Positions 34,509-43,352 are shown, numbered from the stretch's first letter. The stretch is 64,000 nucleotides of DNA from Actibacterium ureilyticum (GCF_002285435.1 NZ_NSBT01000018.1:310001-374000); one strand, 5' to 3'. A program made the numbers and translations. Notes: a model not told the origin generated them from the sequence alone.

Positions 34509-34990
34509 TGACCGGTTTGAATATGCGTTCGGGCGCCACGATCCTGGCCGCCGCGCTGACATTGGCGGGCTGTGCGGATTATGCCGGGGCGCCGAAATCG
34601 GAAACCGCCGCTGTCAGCCGGCTGGCGCAACAGGGGTTCAAGATCGTCTCGGACGGGCGCGGCAGCGATGCCGCCACCGCGCTGCGCTATAGCGGGCCCC
34701 CGACGGTGGTGATCCAGTGCGGGCGGCCCGGCGGCAAATACGCGACGACCGATCAGGCCCGGACGGTGACGCTGCCCAATGGGCGCACGGCCCGCGAAAG
34801 CGGGGTGGTCGATGCCTATGTCATTGTCGAAAACGATGGCAGCCTGCGCGGTCTTTACGTCAACACCCTGACACGGGAGCTGCGCACCGCATCGGGCCGA
34901 CGGGCCGGGCGCGCGGTCGAGATCGTCGAGTTTCCCCCCAATGGGCGCGCGCAGTTCCGCGACGGTCTGGTCTGTCGTCCCCGGTTCTGA
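34508..34990 (+). CDS. Small lipoprotein
   Basis: 160 residues from the ATG at 34508, which overlaps the previous stop (TGATG). The lipobox LTLAGC gives a lipidated Cys about residue 22. The domain behind it (about 35-140) is beta-rich with VVIQCGRPGG and VDAYVIVENDGSLRGLYVNT. Function unknown. It ends 6 bases before a glycosyltransferase gene, so it may belong to that glycan unit. Confidence 0.65.
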   Translation: MTGLNMRSGATILAAALTLAGCADYAGAPKSETAAVSRLAQQGFKIVSDGRGSDAATALRYSGPPTVVIQCGRPGGKYATTDQARTVTLPNGRTARESGVVDAYVIVENDGSLRGLYVNTLTRELRTASGRRAGRAVEIVEFPPNGRAQFRDGLVCRPRF

Positions 34991-34996
34991 CCCAAG

Positions 34997-37189
34997 GTGA
35001 CGACGCTGGACCAGCCGGTACATTTCGACGTGGTCGTTCTGGCCGATCCACGGCCCGACACCACGGGCGGGAACCGGGCCTGCCAATTGGCGTCTGCATT
35101 GGCGCAGGCGGGGTATCGCACGGCGCTGTTGCCGTGGCTGGGACAGGACGGGGCCGGTGCGGGGCTGGAGCCGACGGGCGTGCGCGTGATCTCGGCCCAG
35201 TCATCCTGTCCGGCCCGGCTGCTGATCGCGGCGGATCTGGGGCTGTTTGCCAACCGCGCGGCCGAGCCTCTGCGCCTGCACGCCGGGCTGCGGGTGGTGA
35301 TCTGTCCCGACCTGCACCCGTGCCGTCCCGACAAGCTGGGCGAATGTATCGATCACGCGGTCGAGGCGTTGGGCGGTCCGGTAAAGCTGGCCCCCGCGGC
35401 GCCGCTGATCCGGGACCGGATCGCGCAATACGCCCCGGCCCAACCCATGACCCGCGACGACTGGCCGCCGGTGGTCACCCCGGCGGGCGCATCGATCGCG
35501 CGCACGGCGCGGCCTGCCCAGCCACGGCTGGGCCTGCTGGCCACCGCGCGGGACCGCTGGCCCGCCTATATCGACGAGCTGCAGGCGCTGCTGCCCGATC
35601 ATCCGCTATTGGCGCATCAGGTCCTGGATTGTCCCGCGCGGCTGCGTCACGGGATCGGCTATCGGGCGGCGGCTGTCACCTTTCACGACAGCGTCGATCT
35701 TGCCCTGCCCCGGTTCCTGGCCGGTATCGATGCGCTGGCCATTCCCGGCCCGCACGCCTGCGAGCCTTGGCCCGCCGAGGCGCTGACCGCGCTGGAACAG
35801 GGCGCGATCCCCGTCCTGGACCCGGTCCTTCGCGACACGTTCCAGATGGCCGCGCTTTACGCCCGGCCCAAACAGGTGGCCGACAATGTGATCGACCTGC
35901 ATGGCCTGCCCGACCTGGCCGAGGATTTGCGGCTGGCCGGGCGCGCGCTGGTCGACGGAATCCTGGCCCCGCGTCACGCCGTGGCGCGGGTGCGTGCGCT
36001 GATCGGGGCGCCGGTGTCGCAGCCGCAACTGGTGACGGCGCGGTCCTGCGATCCGCCGGGCACGGTTCTTTCGGTGTCGACCAACGGGGTCGGCATGGGC
36101 CACCTGACCCGTCAGATGGCGATTGCGCGGAATTTGCCGCCCGACCTAACGCCGGTGTTCATCGGGTTTTCCCAATCCATCGCGGTGGTGCGCCAGTTCG
36201 GCTGGGTGTCGGAATACCTGCCCTATCATGCGGGTCCGAAGCTGAACAAAGCCTATTGGAACGAGCATCTGAGCCGCGCGCTGATCTCGGCCTGTGCGTT
36301 TCACCGGGCGCGCGCGCTGGTGCTGGACGCGAATGTCCCGTTTCACGCGTTCCAGCTGTTGCGCCAGGCGCGGCCCGATCTGCCGATGATCTGGGTGCGC
36401 CGGGCGATGTGGGGGCCGGGGCGTGATCTGATCGCGCTGGACCGGGCGGGGCTGTTCGATGCGGTGATCGAACCGGGCGAGATCGCGGGCGCCTATGACA
36501 CCGGCCCGACCACCGATGCGCGGGATGCGGTAACGCCGGTCGGCCCGATCCGGCTGTTGCAGCAGGACGAGCAGTTGGACCGCCGCGCTGCCTGTGCCCA
36601 GATCGGCATCGATCCTGACGGGCTGAACGTGCTGCTTCTGCCCGGCGGGATGAACAATTTCGACGCCAACGCCCTGTGGCGGGCCGTGGCCGATACGCTG
36701 GTGCAATGGCCGGGGGCGACGGTGGTGGTGGGCAAATGGGCGATCACGGAAACCGATTTCGACTGGCCGCCGGGGTTCGAGATCCGCAAGGGCTTCCCGT
36801 TTTCCCGCTGGTTCAGCGCCTTCGATTTCGCGGTGTCGGCGGCGGGCTACAATTCCTTTACCGAGCTGGTGACATCGGGTCTGCCGACGGTCTTCGTCCC
36901 CAACGAAAACCCGCTGATGGACCGCCAGGACCTGCGCGCCCGCTTTGCCGAGCGGCACGGCCTTGCCCGGGTGCTGACGGTGCGCGACCGGCACAATGCG
37001 GCGGGGGTCCTGACCCAGATGAAATCGCCCCAGACCCGCGCGCAACTGCGTGCGGCGATGGCGCATTTCGCCGATCAGCCCGATGGCGCGCAACGGGCCG
37101 CCCGGATTGTCGCCGCCTGGGCGCGGTCGGGGCGGTCGAACCGCGCCGATGGCTGGATGAACGCCTATTTCGAACCGGCCCCGGCCTAG
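34997..37189 (+). CDS. Two-domain glycosyltransferase with MurG-like C-terminus
   Basis: 730 residues from a GTG at 34997. Residues about 8-350 form an N-terminal domain with FDVVVLADPRPDTTGGNRACQLASAL, like a GT-B N-half. From about 353 a second unit starts with VLSVSTNGVGMGHLTRQMAIAR, the G-x-G-H-x-x-R pattern of MurG/UGT enzymes. Near 610-640 the donor-binding part reads FDFAVSAAGYNSFTELVTSGLPTVFVP. The two halves look like separate transferases joined in one chain. Sugar and acceptor unknown. The stop shares CTAG with the stop of the convergent gene. Confidence 0.7.
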   Translation: MTTLDQPVHFDVVVLADPRPDTTGGNRACQLASALAQAGYRTALLPWLGQDGAGAGLEPTGVRVISAQSSCPARLLIAADLGLFANRAAEPLRLHAGLRVVICPDLHPCRPDKLGECIDHAVEALGGPVKLAPAAPLIRDRIAQYAPAQPMTRDDWPPVVTPAGASIARTARPAQPRLGLLATARDRWPAYIDELQALLPDHPLLAHQVLDCPARLRHGIGYRAAAVTFHDSVDLALPRFLAGIDALAIPGPHACEPWPAEALTALEQGAIPVLDPVLRDTFQMAALYARPKQVADNVIDLHGLPDLAEDLRLAGRALVDGILAPRHAVARVRALIGAPVSQPQLVTARSCDPPGTVLSVSTNGVGMGHLTRQMAIARNLPPDLTPVFIGFSQSIAVVRQFGWVSEYLPYHAGPKLNKAYWNEHLSRALISACAFHRARALVLDANVPFHAFQLLRQARPDLPMIWVRRAMWGPGRDLIALDRAGLFDAVIEPGEIAGAYDTGPTTDARDAVTPVGPIRLLQQDEQLDRRAACAQIGIDPDGLNVLLLPGGMNNFDANALWRAVADTLVQWPGATVVVGKWAITETDFDWPPGFEIRKGFPFSRWFSAFDFAVSAAGYNSFTELVTSGLPTVFVPNENPLMDRQDLRARFAERHGLARVLTVRDRHNAAGVLTQMKSPQTRAQLRAAMAHFADQPDGAQRAARIVAAWARSGRSNRADGWMNAYFEPAPA

Positions 37190-38028
37190 GGTTGGTGGCG
37201 CTTGATCGCCTGTGCCAGCTTCTGCGCGATGACCAGCGCGGCCTTGTGATCGCCCGCATTGGCGCGTTTGGTGGCCTCGGCCCAGGCGTGGTGCAGCCGG
37301 GCGCCGGGATCGGCATCCGCCGGGATCTGCGCCAGTCGATCGGTCAGAACCGGCGCGATCTGCTGCCATTTTTCGGCATCCGGGTCGGGATCTGCATCCT
37401 CGAAAATCGCCGTCTTGATCCGCGCCGCGGCCGTCAGGGCAGAACGATGATCGCCCCGCGCGGCCACCGCGACGGCGGCGTCCCAAGCCTTGCGCACCGC
37501 GCCCGCCTTGGCGGCGCCCGTGGCCACGAAACCAGTCACCGCCCGGTCCAGCCGGGGGTGCAGCTGATCCCATCGGGCCTGCATCGGGTCGATGCCGGTA
37601 TCGTCGGTCTCAGTCTCTTCCTCTTCCTCGGGCGCGGTGGGGGGTGGATCGGCGCGCGGGGTCCGCTTGGGCTTGTCGCGGGCGGGTTTCGCCGCCCCGC
37701 CGGGTTCGATCAGCTCGACCTTATAGGGATAGCCGAGCTTGCGGAAAAACTGGTGCAGCTGCCACGCGCCGCCCTGCGGCACCCGCCCGTCCAGATCCAT
37801 CACGAACCGATTGCCGCTGATTCGGAACGTGCCGCGCAGGCTGCGCGGCGACTCGCCATCCAGCTTGGCATAGCGTTCCAGCAGCATCGGCGATTTCTGC
37901 CTGTCCACATTCATGATCAGGTTCTTCGCCGACGACCGTCCGAAGCAGATCCCGAAATTGATCGCCTTGCTGCGCGCCAGCGAGATGTGGTCGCGCAGAT
38001 CGGACAATTCTTCGGGCGTCATCAACAT
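37186..38028 (-). CDS. Acidic-linker protein of unknown function, T6SS-locus paralogue B
   Basis: 280 residues from the ATG at 38028; the frame runs further upstream to 38307 but that part lies in the promoter region of tssA. N-terminal domain (about 10-110) aligns with the protein at 23950-24807: ARSKAINFGICFG, KSPMLLERYAKLDG, RGTFRISGN and YKVELIEPGG. An acidic, Pro-rich linker follows. The C-terminal half has two helical repeats, AWDAAVAVAARGDHRSAL and AWAEATKRANAGDHKAAL. Cytoplasmic by absence of a signal. Transcribed away from tssA. Confidence 0.65.
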   Translation of the reverse strand: MLMTPEELSDLRDHISLARSKAINFGICFGRSSAKNLIMNVDRQKSPMLLERYAKLDGESPRSLRGTFRISGNRFVMDLDGRVPQGGAWQLHQFFRKLGYPYKVELIEPGGAAKPARDKPKRTPRADPPPTAPEEEEETETDDTGIDPMQARWDQLHPRLDRAVTGFVATGAAKAGAVRKAWDAAVAVAARGDHRSALTAAARIKTAIFEDADPDPDAEKWQQIAPVLTDRLAQIPADADPGARLHHAWAEATKRANAGDHKAALVIAQKLAQAIKRHQP

Positions 38029-38305
38029 GGGCAGCAATGGGGGCTTGCGCCCGCGGGTCTGAAAATGGCTTTCCCGACTATTGCCGGGTGGGGCGGCAAA
38101 AGCAATCTTCGCCGGGCCCGGCACCGATCCCGAAAAACGATCGGGCCTGCTTTCAACAAGGGTTGCGTTCCTATCCGAAAGTGTTAGAATTTCGCTGATT
38201 TCGTATAAGAACCACAGGCTAGCGTTTTTTTGATCTTGTGGTAGGCTTTTTGTTATTCCCGCATTTTCGCGGGACGTTTTGTGAAAGTTTTTTTGAAAGG
38301 AAGGC
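38029..38305. promoter_or_regulatory. Promoter and leader region of the T6SS operon
   Basis: 277 bases between the divergent paralogue B gene and tssA. The last 140 bases are AT-rich. A hairpin, TCCCGC (38257-38262) and GCGGGA (38269-38274) with a 6-base loop, is followed by CGTTTT, then GTGAAAGTTTTTTTG and the GAAAGGAAGG ribosome site. TTGATC near 38230 with a T-rich -10-like stretch 16 bases on is a weak promoter guess. No sigma-54 -24/-12 pair was found. Confidence 0.5.
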
Positions 38306-39334
38306 ATGGATCTCGAAGCTCTTCTTCAGGCCCGAAGTGAAGAAGCACCAAGTGGTGAAGATCCCTCTTACGGCCCTGACTTCATGATGTTGGAACTTGC
38401 GGCGCAACCGGGCGAGGAACGCCAGGTGGGCGATATGATCATCGCGGCCGAAGATCCCGATTTCAAAGCCGTGATGGAGGCCGCCGATCCCGTGCTGGCC
38501 GCCGCCCACGATCTGCGCACCGGTGTGATTGTCGCCTGGGCCCAGCTGCGTCTGCAGGGGTTGCCGGGCTTTGCCGAGGCGACGGGGTACCTGCGCGGCT
38601 GCCTTGAGCAATTCTGGGACAGCTGCCATCCGCAACTGGACGCCGATGACGACAACGACCCGACCGAGCGGGTGAACGCGGTTCTGTCGCTGGCGGCCGA
38701 GGACACGATCCTCAGGGCGCTGAAGACGACCCCGCTGACCAACAGCAAGACATTCGGGCGGCTTTCCATGCGTGACATCTGGGTGGCCGAGGGCGAGATC
38801 ACCGCAAATGCCGAGATGGAGAACATCCCCGACACCGCCGCCGTCGCCGCGGCGTTTCAGGAAAGCACGCAAGAGCATCTGAACGCGGTGCGTTCCGGCG
38901 CGCAGCAAAGCCTGGAGAATATCGAGGCGATCGGCGCCAAGTTCGATGCCGAAACCCCCGGCCAAGGCCCGACGCTGGACCCGCTGGTCAAGCTGCTGAA
39001 GCAGATCGTCAAGAAGCTGGACGGCGTGCTGGGCACGACAACGGCGGCCGATACCGCCGATGAGGTCACCGAGGCCGGTGACGACGCGGCCCCGCCCCGT
39101 GCGGGCGGCGCGGTTGGCGGCATCAGCTCGCCCAATGACGTGCAGAACGCGCTGGATCGGATCATCGCCTATTACACGCGATACGAACCCTCCAGCCCGG
39201 TGCCGATCCTGCTGACTCGGGCCAAGCGGCTGGTGAACGCGGATTTCCTGACAATTGTGAAGGACATGGCGCCGAACGGCGTCGACAACGTGAATTTGAT
39301 TGGTGGCATCCAGGAAGATTCTTCCTGGGAGTAA
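38306..39334 (+). CDS. tssA: T6SS protein TssA
   Basis: 342 residues, the size of short TssA proteins. N-terminal ImpA domain (about 1-125) with the pattern PSGEDPSYGPDFMMLELAA and GLPGFAEATGYLRGCLEQFWD. The C-terminal part ends with the short-TssA ending YYTRYEPSSPVPILLTRAKRL. TssA caps the growing sheath and helps join baseplate and tail. First gene of the T6SS operon and 64 bases ahead of tssB. Confidence 0.92.
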   Translation: MDLEALLQARSEEAPSGEDPSYGPDFMMLELAAQPGEERQVGDMIIAAEDPDFKAVMEAADPVLAAAHDLRTGVIVAWAQLRLQGLPGFAEATGYLRGCLEQFWDSCHPQLDADDDNDPTERVNAVLSLAAEDTILRALKTTPLTNSKTFGRLSMRDIWVAEGEITANAEMENIPDTAAVAAAFQESTQEHLNAVRSGAQQSLENIEAIGAKFDAETPGQGPTLDPLVKLLKQIVKKLDGVLGTTTAADTADEVTEAGDDAAPPRAGGAVGGISSPNDVQNALDRIIAYYTRYEPSSPVPILLTRAKRLVNADFLTIVKDMAPNGVDNVNLIGGIQEDSSWE

Positions 39335-39398
39335 GACGGGACCGGATGCCGGACAGGCGCAGTGGGGCCGGGCCAGGAACATATAGGGAGCAAGTGAG

Positions 39399-39917
39399 AT
39401 GGCAGAAAGTTCTCAGAGATTTATCGCACGCAACCGTGCGCCGCGCGTTCAGATCGAATACGAGGTCGAGCTTTACGGCGCCGAAAAGAAGATCCAGCTG
39501 CCCTTCGTGATGGGGGTGATGTCGGATCTGGCTGGCAAGTCCGAGGTCGAACAGCCCGCCGTGGCGGACCGCAAGTTCCTGGAGATCGACGTCGACAATT
39601 TCGACGAGCGGATGAAATCCATGGCCCCCCGCGCCGCGTTCCAGGTGCCCAACACCCTGACGGGCGAGGGCAATCTGGCCGTCGATATCACCTTTGAGTC
39701 GATGGACGATTTCAGCCCCGCCGCCATTGCCGCCAAGGTTGCGCCGCTGAAAAAGCTGTTGGATGCGCGCACGCAGCTGTCGAACCTGATGACCTATATG
39801 GACGGCAAGACCGGCGCCGAAGAGCTGTTGGCCAAGGTCATGCAGGACCCCGCGCTGTTGCAGACGCTGGCCGCCCAGGCCGCGCCCGATGACACCCCCG
39901 AACAAGAGACGGAGTAA
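39399..39917 (+). CDS. tssB: T6SS contractile sheath small subunit TssB
   Basis: 172 residues, normal length. Contains RVQIEYEVELYGAEKKIQLPF, KFLEIDVDNFDERM and FESMDDFSPAAIAAKV, typical of TssB/VipA. Forms the cytoplasmic sheath with TssC. A GGGAGCAAGTGAG site precedes the ATG, and tssC follows after 3 bases. Confidence 0.95.
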   Translation: MAESSQRFIARNRAPRVQIEYEVELYGAEKKIQLPFVMGVMSDLAGKSEVEQPAVADRKFLEIDVDNFDERMKSMAPRAAFQVPNTLTGEGNLAVDITFESMDDFSPAAIAAKVAPLKKLLDARTQLSNLMTYMDGKTGAEELLAKVMQDPALLQTLAAQAAPDDTPEQETE

Positions 39918-39920
39918 ACC

Positions 39921-41411
39921 ATGGCCACGGAAGAAGCCCAATCCGCCGGTGGCGCCGCCCAGTCGATCGAAGCATCGGATTTCGAGGCGCTGCTGAACAA
40001 GGAATTCCGTCCCAAGTCGGATCAGGCCAAGACGGCCGTCGAAGAGGCGGTGAAAACCCTGGCGCAGCAGGCGCTGGAAAACACCGCGCTGGTGTCGGAT
40101 GACGCGCTGCGCACCATCGAAGGCATCATTGCCGAGATCGACCAGAAGCTGACCGAACAGGTCAACGTGATCCTGCACCATTCCGATTTTCAGCAGCTGG
40201 AAGGCGCCTGGCGCGGTCTGCATTACCTGGTGAACAACACCGAAACCGACGAGATGCTGAAAATCCGCGTGATGAACATCTCGAAAAAGGACATGCACAA
40301 GACCCTGCGCAAGTTCAAAGGCACCGCCTGGGACCAGTCGCCGATCTTCAAGAAGGTCTATGAAGAGGAATTCGGCCAGTTCGGCGGCGAGCCTTATGGC
40401 ACGCTGGTGGCCGATTATTATTTCGACCATTCGCCCCCCGATGTGGAAATGCTGGGCGAGCTGTCCAAGATCGCCGCTGCCGCGCACGCGCCGCTGATCA
40501 CCGGGGCGGAACCGTCGCTGTTCCAGATGGACAGCTGGGGCGAGCTGGCCAATCCGCGCGACCTGACCAAGATTTTCCAGACGCCGGAATACGCCGCCTG
40601 GCGCAGCCTGCGCGACAGCGAGGATTCGCGCTATCTGGGTCTGGCGATGCCGCGTTTCCTGGGCCGTCTGCCCTATGGCGCCAAGACCGACCCGGTCGAG
40701 GCGTTCGCCTTCGAGGAAGACACCGAAGGCGCGGATTCGTCGAAATACAGCTGGGTCAACGCGGCCTATGGCATGGCGGTGAACATCAACCGGTCATTCA
40801 AGGAATACGGCTGGTGTTCGCGCATTCGCGGTGTGGAAAGCGGTGGGGCGCTGGAAAACCTGCCCTCGCACACCTTCCCGACCGATGATGGCGGGGTCGA
40901 TCAGAAATGCCCGACCGAGATCGCCATTTCCGACCGGCGCGAGGCCGAGCTGGCCAAGAACGGGATGATGCCGCTGATCCACCGCAAGAATTCGGATCTG
41001 GCGGCGTTCATCGGGGCGCAGTCGCTGCACAAACCCGCCGAATATGACGATCCGGACGCGACATCGAATGCTAATCTGGCGGCGCGGCTGCCCTATCTGT
41101 TCGCGACCTGCCGTTTCGCGCATTACCTGAAATGCATCGTCCGCGACAAGATCGGCGCCTATAAAAGCCGCGAGGACATGCAGATCTGGCTGCAGGAATG
41201 GATCAACCAATATGTTGATTTCAATGCCGAAACCTCGCCCGAGGCGGTCAAGGCCCGGCAGCCGCTGGCCGCCGCGGAAGTCGTGGTCGATGATGTCGAG
41301 GGCAACCCCGGATATTATTCGTCGAAGTTTTTCCTTCGGCCTCACTACCAGCTCGAAGGGTTGTCGGTATCCCTCAGGCTGGTGTCCAAGCTGCCCACGG
41401 AAAAGGGCTAA
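39921..41411 (+). CDS. tssC: T6SS contractile sheath large subunit TssC
   Basis: 496 residues, full length. Recognisable stretches: HHSDFQQLEGAWRGLHYLV, FGGEPYGTLVADYYFDH, YLGLAMPRFLGRLPYG and the C-terminal PGYYSSKFFLRPHYQLEG. It pairs with TssB to form the contracting sheath that drives the Hcp tube. A divergent TssB-TssC-like fusion is encoded further on at 49854-51602. Confidence 0.96.
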   Translation: MATEEAQSAGGAAQSIEASDFEALLNKEFRPKSDQAKTAVEEAVKTLAQQALENTALVSDDALRTIEGIIAEIDQKLTEQVNVILHHSDFQQLEGAWRGLHYLVNNTETDEMLKIRVMNISKKDMHKTLRKFKGTAWDQSPIFKKVYEEEFGQFGGEPYGTLVADYYFDHSPPDVEMLGELSKIAAAAHAPLITGAEPSLFQMDSWGELANPRDLTKIFQTPEYAAWRSLRDSEDSRYLGLAMPRFLGRLPYGAKTDPVEAFAFEEDTEGADSSKYSWVNAAYGMAVNINRSFKEYGWCSRIRGVESGGALENLPSHTFPTDDGGVDQKCPTEIAISDRREAELAKNGMMPLIHRKNSDLAAFIGAQSLHKPAEYDDPDATSNANLAARLPYLFATCRFAHYLKCIVRDKIGAYKSREDMQIWLQEWINQYVDFNAETSPEAVKARQPLAAAEVVVDDVEGNPGYYSSKFFLRPHYQLEGLSVSLRLVSKLPTEKG

Positions 41412-41464
41412 ATCCCGCGTGTAATTTCTGACGCACCAATCATTTTGTAAGAAAGGAAACGGCA

Positions 41465-41980
41465 ATGTTTGACGCCTTTATGTACTTCCCCGGGTCCAGC
41501 GTGAAGGGCGAGACCCAGGACGAAATCATGAAAAACGAAAGCGCGACCGAAATTCTGAGCTTCGAGATCGGCGCCGAGAACAACATCAATATCGGCTCGA
41601 TCTCGGGCGGTGGCGGTGCCGGCAAGGCAACGTTCAAGGAACTGACTGTCACCAAGAAGACCGACACCGCATCCTGCGAACTGTTCGCCAAGCTGTGCGA
41701 GGGCAAGCATTTCGACGACATGATCATCGAACTGCGCCGGTCGGGCGGCGCGGCGGGCAAATCCGGCGACGGGTTCCTGAAATGGGAATTCAAGCTGGTC
41801 ATGCTGCAGGACATCACCTGGTCGGGCTCGGACGGGGACGACATCTGCGAAGAGACCGTTGTGATCCAGTATGGCGCGATGAAGGTCAGCTATCGGATGC
41901 AGGACCAGCAGGGCAAGATGCAGCAGCCCAAGACGGCCGAGTGGAGCCGGATCAAGAACCAGGCGAACCTGGCGGTCTGA
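41465..41980 (+). CDS. hcp: T6SS tube protein Hcp (TssD)
   Basis: 171 residues. Starts MFDAFMYFPGSSVKGETQDE, and has FTKELTVTKKTD-like and FLKWEFKLVML segments of Hcp1-type proteins. Hexameric rings stack to form the inner tube and are found in the medium when the system fires. A 53-base gap before it with AAAGGAAACGGCA and a stable hairpin right after it fit its expected high expression. Confidence 0.95.
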   Translation: MFDAFMYFPGSSVKGETQDEIMKNESATEILSFEIGAENNINIGSISGGGGAGKATFKELTVTKKTDTASCELFAKLCEGKHFDDMIIELRRSGGAAGKSGDGFLKWEFKLVMLQDITWSGSDGDDICEETVVIQYGAMKVSYRMQDQQGKMQQPKTAEWSRIKNQANLAV

Positions 41981-42007
41981 GCCAGACCGCAGGCCGACCG
42001 GATGGCG

Positions 42008-42035
42008 CAGCAGGCAGACGCGCGTTTGCCTGCTG
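42008..42035 (+). terminator. Stable hairpin just after hcp
   Basis: Arms 42008-42020 and 42023-42035 pair over 12-13 bases with one G-T and a very short loop, 28 bases past the hcp stop. No U-run follows. It is a likely partial terminator or 3' stabiliser that raises hcp mRNA over the genes behind it. Confidence 0.6.
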
Positions 42036-42061
42036 ACACCCCCCTTGTGCGGAGTTGACTG

Positions 42062-42859
42062 ATGCAGGCCGAAGATCTGATCCGTTCCGGCGATCTGGAT
42101 GGCGCCCTTGCCGCGTTGCAGGACGCGGTGCGCGGCGATGCGTCGAACCCGAAACTGCGCGTCTTCCTGTTCCAGCTTCTGTGCGTGCGCGGCGATTGGC
42201 AGCGCGCGGTGCAGCAGCTGAAGATTTCGGCCGAGATGGACCCGTCGGCCACCGCCATGGCACAGACCTACCGCGAGGCGATCATCTGCGAGGTGTTCCG
42301 CGAAAAGGTCTTTGCGGGCGAACGCGAACCGCTGATTTTCGGCGCGCCGCAGGAATGGGTCGCCCTGATGGTCGAGGCGTTGAAGCTTCAGGCCGACGGC
42401 GCCACCGCCGCCGCCAATGCCACGCGCGAAAAGGCCTTTGCCGCCGTTCCGGACGCGCCGGGCCAGGTGAATGGCGAACCCTTCGCCTGGATCGCCGATG
42501 CCGACATGCGGCTTGGCCCGCTGCTGGAGGTGATCGTGAATGGCCGCTATTTCTGGATGCCGTTCAGCGCCATCCGCACCGCCACGTTCGACCCCCCCGC
42601 CGATCTGCGCGATGCGGTCTGGACACCCGCGAACCTGACGCTGGCCAATGGCGGCGATGTCGTGGCGCTGATCCCCACGCGCTATCCCGGCACCGTGGCG
42701 CATGGCAGCGACAGCGACCGGCTGGCGCGCTCCACGAACTGGATCGACCGGGGCGATGACCTGTTCGAGGGGCTGGGCCAGCGCATCCTGACCACCGACC
42801 GCGAGGAACTGGCCCTGATGGACCTGCGCACGCTTCAGATGGGGTCCGCCGATGGCTGA
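42062..42859 (+). CDS. tagJ: T6SS accessory protein TagJ (ImpE/SciE)
   Basis: 265 residues. N-terminal tetratricopeptide-like helices (MQAEDLIRSGDLDGALAALQ, LFQLLCVRGDWQRAVQQL) and the ImpE part WIADADMRLGPLLEVIVNGRYFWMPF. TagJ binds the sheath (TssB N-terminus in other species) and modulates ClpV recycling. Overlaps tssE by 8 bases. Confidence 0.92.
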   Translation: MQAEDLIRSGDLDGALAALQDAVRGDASNPKLRVFLFQLLCVRGDWQRAVQQLKISAEMDPSATAMAQTYREAIICEVFREKVFAGEREPLIFGAPQEWVALMVEALKLQADGATAAANATREKAFAAVPDAPGQVNGEPFAWIADADMRLGPLLEVIVNGRYFWMPFSAIRTATFDPPADLRDAVWTPANLTLANGGDVVALIPTRYPGTVAHGSDSDRLARSTNWIDRGDDLFEGLGQRILTTDREELALMDLRTLQMGSADG

Positions 42860-43349
42860 CAAGACGATCATGGAACGTCTTCAGCCCTCGCTTCTGGATC
42901 GGCTGACCGACCCCGACAGCGGCACCCTGTCCGAGGCCCGCGACGCCCGCGTCATCGACCTGCGCCAGCTGCGGCAGATCATCGAACGCGATCTGTCCTG
43001 GCTTTTGAACACCAACAATCAGGACTTGATGATCCCGGCCGCGCGCTATCCCAATGCGGCGAAATCCGTGCTGAATTTCGGGCTGCGCGACGTGGCGGGG
43101 GATTATTCCACCGTGGAACGGGCCGAGCTGATCCGCAAATCCATCCTGCGTGCGATCGAGATGTTCGAGCCGCGCATCCGCAAGGGCTCGATCCTGGTCG
43201 ATTTCCGCGAGGGCGAGCGCAACCGTGAAACGGTGATCAGCTTCGACATCCGCGCCGATATGTGGGCCCAGCCCGTGCCGCTGGAGCTGTACCTGCGGAC
43301 CGAGGTCGACGTGACAACCGGCGAGCTTCAGGTGGAACGGGTGGCCTGA
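42852..43349 (+). CDS. tssE: T6SS baseplate protein TssE
   Basis: 165 residues of the gp25-like family. DLSWLLNTNNQDLM, SVLNFGLRDVAGDYS and IRKSILRAIEMFEPRI are characteristic; the last contains the conserved E-P-R. TssE joins the wedge of the baseplate and starts sheath assembly. Followed by tssF after 3 bases. Confidence 0.94.
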   Translation: MADKTIMERLQPSLLDRLTDPDSGTLSEARDARVIDLRQLRQIIERDLSWLLNTNNQDLMIPAARYPNAAKSVLNFGLRDVAGDYSTVERAELIRKSILRAIEMFEPRIRKGSILVDFREGERNRETVISFDIRADMWAQPVPLELYLRTEVDVTTGELQVERVA

Positions 43350-43352
43350 CGC

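Noticed and set aside
38029-38305. Sigma-54 promoter before tssA
   Set aside because: TGGC and TTGC elements near 38070-38090 are spaced too far apart for a -24/-12 promoter.
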